Shown piece after piece: positions 8,104-16,457 of a stretch of DNA of 64,000 nt. Location of the stretch: NCBI GenBank assembly GCA_963704535.1, contig OY969916.1:3720001-3784000 (forward strand), in the 5' to 3' direction. The notes below the pieces were generated by a model, which worked only from the letters and a program-made list of their open reading frames with translations, did not search any database and had not been told where the DNA came from. The translations under genes and the position numbers were made by a program. The stretch is from G963704535 sp963704535 (GTDB lineage: Bacteria > Chloroflexota > Chloroflexia > Chloroflexales > Roseiflexaceae). How positions within the stretch are numbered: the stretch's first letter is position 1; every line of letters starts with the position of its first letter.

Positions 8104-9427
8104 ATGAAACAATTAGGAATTGTAGGCCAGTCGGTCAAGCGCCGCGATGGTGTCGGCCACGTGACCGGCCAGACCCTATATATCGACGATATCTCCTACC
8201 CGCACATGCTCTGGCTCAAGATGGTCCGCAGCCCAGTCGCACGCGGCAAGATCCGCCGGATCGACACCTCCAGGGCCGCAGCGCTGCCCGGCGTCGCGGC
8301 GGTGGTGACGGCGCAAGACGTGCCGAACAACTGGTACACCATCCTGTGCCTGATCGGCGTCGAGCCGAACGACGAGCCGGTGCTGGCTCACGAGGAGGTC
8401 ATGTACGAGGGCGAGCCGATCTGCGCCATCGTGGCCGAGGACGAGGATATCGCCCGCGAGGCGGCGGCGCTGGTCGAACTCGACATCGAGGAGCAGGAGC
8501 CGCTGCTCGACGTTGAGTATGCGCTCACGGCCGAGGCCCCGGTGATCAAGAAGTGGGGCAACAACACCTTTATGTACGACGGCATGAAGCAGCGCCGGCT
8601 GCGCTTCGGCGACGTGGATGCGGCCTTCGAGCGGGCCGACTACATCGTCGAGGGCAGCTACCAGATGTCGCCGATCGAGCACGTGCCGATCGAGACCCAC
8701 GTCTGCGTGGTCAAGCCCGAGCCGGACGGTCGGTTGACGGTCCACACCAATACCCAGGCGCTCTACTTCACCATGGACAACACCGCGATCATCCTCCAGA
8801 TGCCGGCCAACCGCCTGCGCATGATCGGCGGCACTGTCGGCGGCGGCTTCGGCGGCAAGGTCGATGTGATCACCGAGCCAGTCACCTGCATCGCCGCGAT
8901 GAAGACCGGCCGGCCGGTCAAGTGGCGCTGGACCCGCGAGGAGGAGTTCCGCCGCTCCTCGACCCGTGGCGCGGTGAAGATGGAGTACCGCGACGGCGTG
9001 CTGAAGGATGGCCGGATCATCGCCCGCAAGGTGCGCTCGCTCCACGACGCCGGCGCCTACCACCGCCACGCGCCCTACGGCGTGCAGAAGCACATGGCCA
9101 ACCTGCCCGGCCCCTATAGCATCCCCAATGTCTGGGTCGACGCCTACTGCGTCTACACCAACCGCCAGCCATCCTCGGCCATGCGCGGGTTCGCTGTGAC
9201 CGAGGCGAGCTACGCGGTCGAGGTGCAGATGGAGAAGATCGCCCGCACGATCGGGATGGAACTCGTGGGAGATCCGCATGGTCAACGCCTACCGCAACGG
9301 CCAGATGCGCCCGGTGCGCAAGGTCGTGGAGGACGCCACGCTGATCGAGACGATCAAGGCCGCCGCCGAGTTGGTCGGCCACGAGCTGCCGGAGCACCTG
9401 AAGGCGATGCACTCGAATGATACGTGA
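8104..9427 (+). CDS. Molybdopterin-binding subunit, N-terminal half (large subunit), one frameshift
   Basis: About 440 residues. It begins MKQLGIVGQSVKRRDGVGHV, the standard N-terminus, then an aldehyde oxidase a/b hammerhead domain (about 20-130), then the first MoCo-binding domain with the glycine-rich 'GGTVGGGFGGKVDV' loop (about 240). The frame breaks at about 9264: the expected 'MELWEIRMVNAYRNGQ' needs removal of one base. The corrected frame ends at TGA 9425-9427, against 9418-9420 for the uncorrected frame. The second MoCo domain is a separate gene (9508), so the molybdenum subunit is genuinely split, as in the four-subunit nicotinate dehydrogenase of Eubacterium barkeri (NdhL/NdhM). 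Substrate unknown; a hydroxylase of an N-heterocycle or aldehyde is likely. Confidence 0.85.
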
Positions 9428-9430
9428 AAC

Positions 9431-9493
9431 GTGTTGCGTGTTGCGTATTGCGTGACTCTCAAACCCTCACGCAATACGCAACACGCAACACGC
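9431..9493. repeat. Inverted heptamer hairpin (cgtgttg / cgcaaca) splitting the Mo subunit genes
   Basis: Left arm 9431-9454 (gtgttgcgtgttgcgtattg), 12-base spacer, right arm 9467-9493 (the complement). It lies exactly between the end of the first MoCo domain gene and the SD of the second. Confidence 0.88.
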
Positions 9494-9507
9494 TTCTGGA
9501 GGTTGTT

Positions 9508-10518
9508 ATGGCAAAAGTACGCGGGCGCGGCATCGCCGCCGTCAACTACCCGACCGGCATGAACCTGGGCGGCGACCCGACCCAGGCGCTGATTTTCTGC
9601 CAGCCGACCGGCGGCTTCAGCGTCAAGCTGGCTAGCACCGACCTCGGCCAGGGGCTCAAGACGGTGATCGCCCAGATCGCCGCCGAGACGCTGGGCGTGC
9701 CGCTGGAGTCGGTGACGATCGACACCGGCGACACCAACTCGGCGCCGCACTGCATGGGCACCTTCGCCAGCCGCGCCACCCACCGCGTCGGCAACGCCGT
9801 GATCATGGCCGCCCTGGAGGCCAAGAAAGCGCTGCTCGAAGTGGCGGCCGAGGAGTTGGAGGCCGCCCCGGAGGACCTGGTCGTCTCCGACGGCGTGATC
9901 TCGGTACGCGGCGCGCCCGACCACACGATCAGCGTGTTCGACACCGCGCTGGCGGCCCACTTCAAGCATGGCCGCTCCGTCTCCGGCCGCGGGATCTACC
10001 TCAAGCCCAAGAGCACCGTCGACCCGGAGACCGGCGCCTGCGACCCGGACTCGACCGAGGCCCACGCGACGACCGTGGCCGATGTCGAGATCGATACCGA
10101 GACCGGCGAGGTCACGGTGCTGCGGCTCGCCAGCGCCTACGAGGTGGGCCGCCAGGTCAACCCCAAGATGGTCGAGGGCCAGATCGTCGGCGGCGCGGTG
10201 ATGGGAATGGCCCATACGCTGATGGAGACGGTCTTCCCGTACTACCCGTCGCTGGACCATCACACCGGCAGCTTCGCCGAGTACATGATCCCGACCGCCG
10301 CCGACGTGCCGGAGATCCAGAGCGTCGTGCTGGAGTACCCCTCGTCGAACGGCCCCTACGGCGTCAAAGGGGTCGGCGAGATGACCGCCAACTCGCCCAT
10401 CCCGGCGATCGTCAACGCGATCTACGACGCCATCGGCGTCTGGATCACCGACCTGCCGGTGACGCCGGAGAAGGTGCTGCGGGCGATCGAGAGCCAAGAA
10501 CCGACCGCCGACCACTGA
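9508..10518 (+). CDS. Molybdopterin-binding subunit, C-terminal half (medium subunit)
   Basis: 336 residues from ATG 9508, chosen because TGGAGG lies 8 bp upstream and 'MAKVRGRGIAAVNYPTGMN' aligns with the start of MoCo-binding domain 2 in single-chain xanthine dehydrogenases. The open frame upstream is repeat DNA. Conserved blocks: 'TDLGQGLKTVIAQIAAETLG', 'TFASRATHRVGNAV' and, near the end, 'YGVKGVGEMTANSPIPAI', whose Glu is the general base of the active site. Length (about 36 kDa) fits an NdhM-like medium subunit. The final residues (QEPTADH) run into a repeat array. Confidence 0.88.
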   Translation: MAKVRGRGIAAVNYPTGMNLGGDPTQALIFCQPTGGFSVKLASTDLGQGLKTVIAQIAAETLGVPLESVTIDTGDTNSAPHCMGTFASRATHRVGNAVIMAALEAKKALLEVAAEELEAAPEDLVVSDGVISVRGAPDHTISVFDTALAAHFKHGRSVSGRGIYLKPKSTVDPETGACDPDSTEAHATTVADVEIDTETGEVTVLRLASAYEVGRQVNPKMVEGQIVGGAVMGMAHTLMETVFPYYPSLDHHTGSFAEYMIPTAADVPEIQSVVLEYPSSNGPYGVKGVGEMTANSPIPAIVNAIYDAIGVWITDLPVTPEKVLRAIESQEPTADH

Positions 10519-10712
10519 CCACCGACCGCCGAAGCGACAAGATGACAAGGTGAAGGGGTGAAGGGGTGAAAGGGTGAAGGGGTGACAAGGTGAAGGGTGA
10601 CAAGGTGAAGGGTGACAAGGTGACACCTCACGTTTCACGCTTCATGCTTCGCCGACAGCTGACAACTGACAACGGACAACTGACAACGGACAATTCACGC
10701 TTCACGTTTCAT
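10503..10712. repeat. Mosaic of at least five short tandem-repeat families, about 210 bp
   Basis: In order: accgacc heptamers, aaggtgac/gggtgaag octamers (10540-10622), cgtttca heptamers (10629-10652), gacaact/gacaacg heptamers (10660-10695) and again cgtttca (10696-10711). It fills the gap between the Mo medium subunit and the EthD gene and contains no gene. Confidence 0.85.
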
Positions 10713-10728
10713 ATGAAAGGCAATCTCT

Positions 10729-11052
10729 ATGGTCAAACTCATCTCGCTAATGAAGCGCAAAGAGGGCATGAGCCGCGAGGAGTTCGCGCGCTGGGCGATC
10801 GAGGATCACGCGCCGATCGGCCGGCGCCTGCCGGACATCCGCCAGTATCGCATCAACCTGCTGCGGGCCGACCAGCCGGAGGCCGATTTCGACGGCGTGT
10901 TCGAGCTATGGTTCGATAGCGTCGAGGCGCTGCAAGCCGCGCTGGACTCCGCCGTGGGGACCGAGGCGCGCGAGGACGCGATGGCCCACGCCTCGCGCCG
11001 CATCCACCTACGCACCGAGGAGCACGTGATCGTCGGCGCGGGCGCTTCATAG
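10729..11052 (+). CDS. EthD-domain protein
   Basis: 107 residues, ATG 10729 with GAAAGG about 8 bp upstream. The sequence is a dimeric ferredoxin-like alpha/beta barrel of the EthD type: 'MVKLISLMKRKEGMSREEFARWAIEDHAP' (EthD proteins begin with a strand, then 'k+p.mt.eeF..hw...Ha'), 'YRINLL', 'FDGVFELWFDSVEALQAAL'. Small EthD proteins often accompany catabolic oxygenase or hydroxylase genes. Here it closes the cyclase/molybdenum hydroxylase run. Its exact role is unknown. Confidence 0.8.
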   Translation: MVKLISLMKRKEGMSREEFARWAIEDHAPIGRRLPDIRQYRINLLRADQPEADFDGVFELWFDSVEALQAALDSAVGTEAREDAMAHASRRIHLRTEEHVIVGAGAS

Positions 11053-11397
11053 ATCGCGCGCCGATCTCTACGACAATGCGGGCAATGATCTTCATTGGAC
11101 AACAATGCGGGCGGGTCTTGTACCCGCCCACGACGAACGTCAACGAATACTCCCACCCACACCAAACGCCAACGAATACCCCCGCCCACAACGAAACGTC
11201 AACGAATATCAATCGAATCAACGCGAACCGACCGGCGCCGGGTTCCCTATCTTGGTTATCATGGCCTTATTCTTGCTGCCATGGATCTTTTTGGGTCGTC
11301 CGTTACGAATACTCTTATGACGATCCATACCTCTGACTGCAGGCGGAGGCAAGATCCTATTGCGAGGGAGCTTCTGGAAATAGAGGAGGGTTCGCTC
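11053..11397. repeat. Gene-free interval with caacgaat-type repeats and a short palindrome
   Basis: About 345 bp without a supportable gene. It has a palindrome gcgggtcttgtacccgc (11112-11128), three imperfect copies of a roughly 35-bp unit containing 'gtcaacgaatac' and 'cccgcccac' (11138-11215), and unremarkable sequence up to the SD of the cupredoxin gene (GAGGAGGG, 11383-11390). Confidence 0.6.
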
Positions 11398-12588
11398 ATG
11401 ATCCGACGAATGCGTGAAATCGGCGTGGTGGGCATCATCGCGCTCCTGGCATTGTTCGCACTCATCCCGGTGGCCGGGGCCGCGCCGCGCTCCGCCGAAA
11501 CCAAGAACGTCTCGATCAAGGACTTCGAGTTCGATCCCAAGACGGTCAGCGTGGCCGTGGGCGATACGGTCATGTGGAAAAACGCGGGCGCCGCGCCGCA
11601 TACAGCTACCGCCAACGACGGCACCTTCAACTCCGGCACCGTGAATGTGGGCGGAGAGTTCTCGTTTACCTTCACCAAGGCCGGGACCTTCAGCTATGCG
11701 TGCAAGTTTCATGACATCATGCAGGGCACGATCGAGGTGAAGGATGCCGCCGCCCCGGTCGCCGCCCCGGCTGCACAGACGCCGACCGGCACGGTTGACG
11801 CCGCCGACCAGGCGGTCGCGAACAGCTCGATCACGGTGGCCAACGTCACCGCCGGCCAGGATGGCTGGATCGTGGCGCACCTGGACGAGGGCGGCGCGCC
11901 CGGCAAGGTGCTGGGCCAGACCGCAGTCAAGAAGGGCGACAACAAGAATGTCGCGATCAAGCTGAGCGAGAGTGTGCCGGCGGGCGGCAAGCTGTGGCCG
12001 ATGCTGCACATCGACGCCGGAACAGTTGGCACCTACGAGTTCCCCGGCGCCGACGCGCCGGTGATCGGCACCGACGGTAAGCCGGTAATGAAGCAGATCA
12101 GCGTCTCTGCGGCGGCCCCGGTCGCGCAGGCGCCGACCGACTCCGTCGACGTCTCCGACCAAGCGGTCGCGAACAGCTCGATCACGGTGGCCAATGTCAA
12201 GGCCAACCAGGACGGCTGGATCGTGGCGCACCTGGACGAGGGCGGCGCGCCCGGCAAGGTGCTGGGCCAGACCGCGATCAAGAAGGGCGACAACCGGAAT
12301 GTCGCGATCAAGCTGAGCGAGAGTGTGCCGGCGGGCGGCAAGCTGTGGCCGATGCTGCACATCGACGCCGGGACGGTCGGTACCTACGAGTTCCCCGGTG
12401 CTGACGCGCCGGTGATCGGCGCCGACGGCAAGCCGGTCATGAAGCAGATCAGCGTGACGGCGGCGGGCGCACCACCAGCGCAACTGCCGACGACCGGCGG
12501 CGCGGAGAGCACGGCCGTCCTGCTCCTGGGCGCGCTGGCGTTGCTGGCGCTCGGGGCGTCACTGGTCGCACGCCAGCGCCGCGCATAG
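11398..12588 (+). CDS. Secreted cupredoxin with duplicated DUF7282-like domain and LPxTG-like anchor
   Basis: 396 residues; ATG 11398 follows GAGGAGGG. Signal peptide at residues 1-27 (VGIIALLALFALIPVAGAAP). A plastocyanin/amicyanin-like domain (about 34-115) shows type 1 copper ligands: His in 'AAPHTATAND', then Cys, His and Met in 'YACKFHDIMQGTI'. Two near-identical repeats of about 114 residues follow (about 128-235 and 242-349), each with 'DQAVANSSITVANV', 'GWIVAHLDEGGAPGKVLGQT' and 'GKLWPMLHIDAGTVGTYEF', which resemble DUF7282. The C-terminus is LPTTG, a hydrophobic helix and RQRRA, a sortase-type sorting signal. It is probably a wall- or membrane-anchored copper electron carrier. No sortase gene is in the window. 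Confidence 0.8.
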   Translation: MIRRMREIGVVGIIALLALFALIPVAGAAPRSAETKNVSIKDFEFDPKTVSVAVGDTVMWKNAGAAPHTATANDGTFNSGTVNVGGEFSFTFTKAGTFSYACKFHDIMQGTIEVKDAAAPVAAPAAQTPTGTVDAADQAVANSSITVANVTAGQDGWIVAHLDEGGAPGKVLGQTAVKKGDNKNVAIKLSESVPAGGKLWPMLHIDAGTVGTYEFPGADAPVIGTDGKPVMKQISVSAAAPVAQAPTDSVDVSDQAVANSSITVANVKANQDGWIVAHLDEGGAPGKVLGQTAIKKGDNRNVAIKLSESVPAGGKLWPMLHIDAGTVGTYEFPGADAPVIGADGKPVMKQISVTAAGAPPAQLPTTGGAESTAVLLLGALALLALGASLVARQRRA

Positions 12589-12591
12589 CAC

Positions 12592-12670
12592 TATAGCGTT
12601 CCTAAATGGGTTGTAAAAGGGGGTGTGGGGGAAGCCCCCACAAAATCCCTTCCCACTTTACAGCCTTGAG
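12592..12670. repeat. MITE-like G-rich palindromic element (copy 1)
   Basis: Begins TATAGCGTTCCTAAAT, continues gttgtaaaagggggtgtggg and its complement cccccaca, and ends ccactttaca. The full-length copy at 57462-57553 defines the terminal inverted repeats; here the right end has decayed. Confidence 0.8.
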
Positions 12671-12673
12671 AAG

Positions 12674-12715
12674 AAACACCACGACGACCGCCTGCAGGCG
12701 GTCGTCGTGGTGTTT
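12674..12715. terminator. Bidirectional terminator: 42-nt perfect palindrome
   Basis: AAACACCACGACGACCGCC, centre TGCA, then the exact complement. It lies between the convergent cupredoxin (ends 12588) and glycosyltransferase (ends 12730) genes. A T-rich run (gaggttgttttat) follows on the plus strand. The position and the 19-bp stem fit a shared factor-independent terminator. Confidence 0.75.
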
Positions 12716-12729
12716 GAGGTTGTTTTATC

Positions 12730-14151
12730 TCACACCAGCGAGCGGTACAGCTCCTCCATCCGCGCCACCACCACATCCTTCCCAAAGCGCTCGCGCGCGG
12801 CCCGCCGCGCCGTAGCGCCGAGCGCACACCGCCGCTCGGGCTGGCGCAGCAGCGCGGCCAGGCGCCGCGCAAAGCCGGCCATGGTCGGCTCCAGCGCGCC
12901 GCTGACGCCATCGGCAATGATGTTGGGCGTGCCGCCGGTGGGCATTGCCAGGATCGACGCACCGCACGCGCTGGCCTCCAGCAGCACCCGGCTCAACGGC
13001 TCGCCCCAGGCCGAAGGGAACAGCAGCAGCGTACACCCGGCCATCAGCCGCAGCACCTCGTCGTGATCGGCCCAGTCTAGGAAGCGCGCCCGCACCCCTA
13101 GCGGCGGCAACTCGCGCTCAAGCTCGGCCCGCAGCGGCCCGCTCCCGGCGATAATCAGCTCTGGAATTGAGAATTGAGAATTGAGAATTGAGAATTGAGA
13201 ACCATCCACGGCAACCCTGTAGGGCAGGCCCTCCGTGGCCGCCTGCGGTCGGTGGTCGGTGGTCGGTGGTCGGTGGTCGGTGATCGGTGGTCGGTGATCG
13301 GTGGTCGGTGGTCGGTGGTCGGCGAGTTGGCGGAAGATATCGATCAGCAGGTGCGCGCCCTTGTTGCGCTCCAGCTTGCCGACGAACAATAGGTAGGGCT
13401 GGCCGGGCGTGACGCTCGACGGCGGCGTCGCGATCGTGGCCTCGATCGCGGCGATGTCGACGATATTGGGGATGACGTGGACCCGCTCCGGCGCGACGAT
13501 CCCTTCCAGCCGGCGCGCCACGTAGTCGCTCACGGCGATCACCGCAGCGGCCTGGCGCAACGCCCAGCGGCGCCGGCGCAGGTGCGCCAGCATGTAGGGG
13601 AGGGCCGGCAGCGCCAGCACGCCGCGCCCTGGGCCGAGCCGCGCCACAAGATCGGTCGCGAGCGAGGCCCACGTCTGGCGGGCGTAGGGCAGCCGGTCGC
13701 CGTGCAGCCCGGTGGCGAAGTAGTCCCACGGCCAGTGGTCGCGCACGGTGACGACCGCCGGCGCGCCCAGGCGCTGCCCGGCCAGGACCGCAGGCATAGC
13801 AACCTGGACATGCTGGGCGTGGATGACCAGCGGCAGGCCGGCGGCGAGCGCCGGGTCGGGATGCCCGGCCGTCGCCAGGAACTCGGCCAGGCGCGGCCAC
13901 AGCCGCTCGTGGCGAACATAGTTCTGGATAAATGGGAGCCGTGGCGCCTGGTAGCCCCAGCGGATAGTCGGGACACCCAGGGCCTCGGAGCGGGCGATGC
14001 CTCGGCCGCCCTGCTGCGGCACGACCGCAGTCAGCAGGTGCCCGCGAGCGAGCAGCGCCAGCGCCAGCGCGTGGGCGCTCCAGCCGGCCCCGCCGCAGCG
14101 CGGCGGGAATACATCGCTTGGCAGCAACACCCGCAGCCGCTGTGCGTTCAC
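12730..14151 (-). CDS. GT4-family glycosyltransferase carrying a repeat-encoded insertion
   Basis: 473 residues, GTG start whose GTGA overlaps the stop of the STAS gene (4-bp overlap, coupled). The N-terminal Rossmann half begins 'LRVLLPSDVFPPRCGGAGWSA'. The hinge has 'VIAVSDYVARRLEG' and 'RVHVIPNIVDI', and the C-terminal donor-binding half has 'YLLFVGKLERNKGAHLLIDIF' and 'FPSAWGEPLSRVLLEASACG', the E-x7-E type motif. Between 'IFRQLA' and 'PELIIAGSGPL' about 50 residues are repeat DNA read in frame: TTDHRPP heptads, then a 23-residue composite segment, then ILNSQFS. The insertion sits in a surface loop between two conserved strands, so the enzyme could tolerate it. Likely role: surface polysaccharide synthesis. 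Confidence 0.85.
   Translation of the reverse strand: MNAQRLRVLLPSDVFPPRCGGAGWSAHALALALLARGHLLTAVVPQQGGRGIARSEALGVPTIRWGYQAPRLPFIQNYVRHERLWPRLAEFLATAGHPDPALAAGLPLVIHAQHVQVAMPAVLAGQRLGAPAVVTVRDHWPWDYFATGLHGDRLPYARQTWASLATDLVARLGPGRGVLALPALPYMLAHLRRRRWALRQAAAVIAVSDYVARRLEGIVAPERVHVIPNIVDIAAIEATIATPPSSVTPGQPYLLFVGKLERNKGAHLLIDIFRQLADHRPPTTDHRPPITDHRPPTTDHRPQAATEGLPYRVAVDGSQFSILNSQFSIPELIIAGSGPLRAELERELPPLGVRARFLDWADHDEVLRLMAGCTLLLFPSAWGEPLSRVLLEASACGASILAMPTGGTPNIIADGVSGALEPTMAGFARRLAALLRQPERRCALGATARRAARERFGKDVVVARMEELYRSLV
13163..13323. repeat. Composite repeat inside the glycosyltransferase gene
   Basis: gaattga heptamers (13164-13200), a 'ccacggc..ccctgtagggcagg' block (13206-13245) and ggtcggt heptamers (13248-13322). 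The array is open in the frame of the gene. The same three-part order occurs at 32215-32317 inside the giant DUF2298 gene. Confidence 0.9.
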
Positions 14152-14978
14152 GCCTTTAGTCGGATCGCCAGACCCTGCCGATCCAGCGCGTACTCCAGCC
14201 CGCTCTGGAGATTACTCAGCGTCTTCAGCTTGCCCAGGTCCACGCCAAGCTGGACCAGCGTCTGAGCCACCTCGGCGCTGATGCCCACCAGCACGACCTG
14301 TGAGCCGAGCAGGCTGGCCGCGTGCGCCGTCTGGATCAGGTGGTTGGCCACGCTGGTATCGACTACCGCCACGCCGGTGATGTCGAGCAGCACCAACTCG
14401 GCCTGTTCGCGCGCGATCGCTTCCAACAGCGCCTCGGTGATATTCTGCGACCGCGCGCTGTCGATCCGGCCCACCAGCGGCAGCACCAGCACGCCGCTGT
14501 AGACCGGGATGATCGGCGTCGAGAGTTCCTGGACGGTCTCGCGCAGCCGCTCCTGGTTCGCCAGCGATTCTTGAAGGTCGTCGATAACCTGCTGGTAGTT
14601 CAGGGCAGTAATGACACGGGCGCGCTGGAAGGTCAGCCGCTCCAGGTCGGCGAGAGTTTCCAGGGCCTCCTGCCCGGCCGGGTAGGCGCCTCGGATCGCG
14701 TCGTAGATCGCGTTGCGCTCGGTAAAGATCGCGTCGATGCCCTCGTCGGCATCGGCCACCTCGCGCAGGTGGCCGCGCGCCAGTTCCTGGAGCAACTGCT
14801 CCCGGACATCGGGGCTCTGCCGGAGCAGGCCGATGATGCTGTCGAGGCCGGCTAGCAGAGTTGCGCGTCGCTCCTCGGGCGTGCGGCCACGGGCGCTCTG
14901 GCCGACCGAGGTCTCCAGCAGGGCCTCGGCAACCTGATCTTTGTGCTCGCTCAGCAGGCTGACAAGAGTACTTGACAT
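14148..14978 (-). CDS. RsbR-type STAS-domain protein (cytoplasmic)
   Basis: 276 residues; ATG 14978 behind AAGGAG. The N-terminal half (1-150) is all helical (VSLLSEHKDQVAEALLETSV, 'ADEGIDAIFTERNAIYDAIRG'), like the sensory N-domains of RsbR paralogues. A coiled linker 'DDLQESLANQERLRETVQEL' joins the STAS domain (about 155-270), which reads 'LSTPIIPVYSGVLVLPLVGRID' and 'LVLLDITGVAVVDTSVANHLIQ'. The threonine and serine after DITG and VVD mark the RsbT-type phosphorylation positions. It is the first gene of a two-gene unit with the glycosyltransferase. Partner kinases are not nearby. Confidence 0.85.
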   Translation of the reverse strand: MSSTLVSLLSEHKDQVAEALLETSVGQSARGRTPEERRATLLAGLDSIIGLLRQSPDVREQLLQELARGHLREVADADEGIDAIFTERNAIYDAIRGAYPAGQEALETLADLERLTFQRARVITALNYQQVIDDLQESLANQERLRETVQELSTPIIPVYSGVLVLPLVGRIDSARSQNITEALLEAIAREQAELVLLDITGVAVVDTSVANHLIQTAHAASLLGSQVVLVGISAEVAQTLVQLGVDLGKLKTLSNLQSGLEYALDRQGLAIRLKA

Positions 14979-15018
14979 GCACTGCTCCTTGATATCATAT
15001 CGGCGATTTCGCGCCCGT

Positions 15019-15084
15019 ATTGTAGCACACCGGCGCCGTTAATGACCAATTCGGCTTGACGGCTGGCGTATCTCAGGGCACAAT
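15019..15084 (+). promoter_or_regulatory. Divergent promoter region between STAS and SWIM genes
   Basis: Plus strand: TTGACG (15056-15061), 17 bp, CACAAT (15079-15084), leading to the SWIM gene at 15131. Minus strand: TACAAT (15024-15019) upstream of the STAS gene, with a weak TTGGTC 19 bp before it. Confidence 0.45.
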
Positions 15085-15130
15085 AACCACATCAGGGCCA
15101 CGTTCGATCTGCATCGCGGAGGCGCGCCCA

Positions 15131-16450
15131 ATGCCCATCACCTGGACGGTCGAACAGATCCTGGCGCTCGCGCCCGACCAGCGCTCCGCCGCAGCCGGCC
15201 GGCTCCTGGCGACCCCACGCCCCTGGAGCGGGCTTGGGCACACCAATCGGGCCGCCTGGGGCGAGTGCCAGGGCAGCGCCGGTACACCCTACCGAACCCA
15301 GGTTGACCTGTCGGCGCCGGCCTTCCGCTGCTCCTGCCCAAGCCGCAAGTCGCCCTGCAAGCACGGGCTGGGGCTCTTGCTCCTGCTGGCCGCCGAGCCC
15401 GGCGCCTTCGCGCAGGCGACACCGCCGGCTTGGGTCGCCGAGTGGCTGGCCAGAGCCGCCGCCCGCCCGAGCAGCCCCGCCGCTGCCGAGCACCCCGGCG
15501 TGGCCGACCCGGCCGCCCAGGCGCGCCGCGCCGCCGAGCGTGAGGCCAGAGTCGCCGCCGGGCTGGCCGGGCTTGGCCGCTGGCTGCGCGACCTAGCGCG
15601 CCAGGGGCTAGCCAGTGCCCAGGAGCAGCCGCCCAGCTTCTGGGAAACGCAGGCGGCCCGCCTGGTCGATGCACAGGCGCCTGGGGCGGCGCGGCTCGTT
15701 CGCGAGCTGGCCGGCATCCCGGCCTCCGGCGCCGGCTGGCAGGAGCGGCTGCTGGAGCGGCTCGGCCGGCTGCACCTGCTGGTCGAGGCTTTCCAGCATC
15801 TCGATGCGCTGCCGCCCGACGCGCGGGCCGACGTCCGCACCGCGATCGGCTGGACCCATAGCCAGGAGGAGCTGCTGGCCGGCGCCGGCCGGCGCGACCG
15901 CTGGCTGGTGCTGGGCCAGCGCCTGAGCCTGGAGGACAACCTGCGCGTGCTGCACACCTGGCTATGGGGCGCGCGGAGCGAATGCGCGGCACTGATCCTC
16001 GACTTCGCCCACGTCAGCCAACCGCTCGAACCGGGCATGATCCCCGGCACGGTCTTGGACGCCGAGGTGGTCTTTTTTCCCAGCGCCCTCCCGCTGCGGG
16101 TGCTGATCAAGCGGCACCACGCCGCGCCCGCCCCGCTCGACGCCATGCCTGGGTACGCCGGCACCCTGGAGGCGACCGGGGCCTACGCCGCTGCGCTGGC
16201 CCGCAACCCATGGCTTGAACAGTTTCCGCTGGCCCTGGCTGCCGTCACGCCGATGCAGGACGGCGCCGGCTGGGCCGTGCGCGACGCCCAGGGCCGGCGC
16301 TTGCCGCTCGCGCCGCGCTTCGAGCGGGGCTGGCGCCTGCTGGCCCTGAGCGGCGGCCACCCGCTGACGCTGTTCGGCGAGTGGGACGGCGAAGCCCTAC
16401 TGCCGCTGGGCGTGTGTGCCGAGGGGCGCTTTTTCTCGCTGACCCGATGA
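15131..16450 (+). CDS. SWIM zinc-finger family protein
   Basis: 439 residues from ATG 15131 (GGAGG 8 bp upstream). The N-terminal 100 residues hold 'GLGHTNRAAWGECQGSAGTPY', then the SWIM motif CSCPSRKSPCKH (CxCx6CxH, zinc ligands), followed by a hydrophobic helix 'GLGLLLLLAAEPGAF'. The remaining 330 residues are helical and Ala/Arg-rich, then beta-rich near the end. SWIM domains bind DNA or proteins. This is the first gene of the SWIM / DUF5691 / MoxR / DUF5682 / VWA group; its TGA is 7 bp before the next start, so the first two genes are coupled. Function of the complex is unknown. Confidence 0.82.
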   Translation: MPITWTVEQILALAPDQRSAAAGRLLATPRPWSGLGHTNRAAWGECQGSAGTPYRTQVDLSAPAFRCSCPSRKSPCKHGLGLLLLLAAEPGAFAQATPPAWVAEWLARAAARPSSPAAAEHPGVADPAAQARRAAEREARVAAGLAGLGRWLRDLARQGLASAQEQPPSFWETQAARLVDAQAPGAARLVRELAGIPASGAGWQERLLERLGRLHLLVEAFQHLDALPPDARADVRTAIGWTHSQEELLAGAGRRDRWLVLGQRLSLEDNLRVLHTWLWGARSECAALILDFAHVSQPLEPGMIPGTVLDAEVVFFPSALPLRVLIKRHHAAPAPLDAMPGYAGTLEATGAYAAALARNPWLEQFPLALAAVTPMQDGAGWAVRDAQGRRLPLAPRFERGWRLLALSGGHPLTLFGEWDGEALLPLGVCAEGRFFSLTR

Positions 16451-16457
16451 GGCTGTG

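Noticed and set aside
11398..12588. Copper nitrite reductase or multicopper oxidase
   Set aside because: Only one type 1 copper site is visible and no type 2/3 ligands are present in the following repeats.
13163..13323. CRISPR-like appearance of tandem arrays
   Set aside because: Units are 7-8 bp without unique spacers of constant length, and no cas gene is present.
15138..16164. Long minus-strand open frames opposite the SWIM gene
   Set aside because: They are Arg/Pro/Ala-rich shadows caused by high G+C; they lack start signals and any family resemblance, whereas the plus-strand frame has SWIM motifs.
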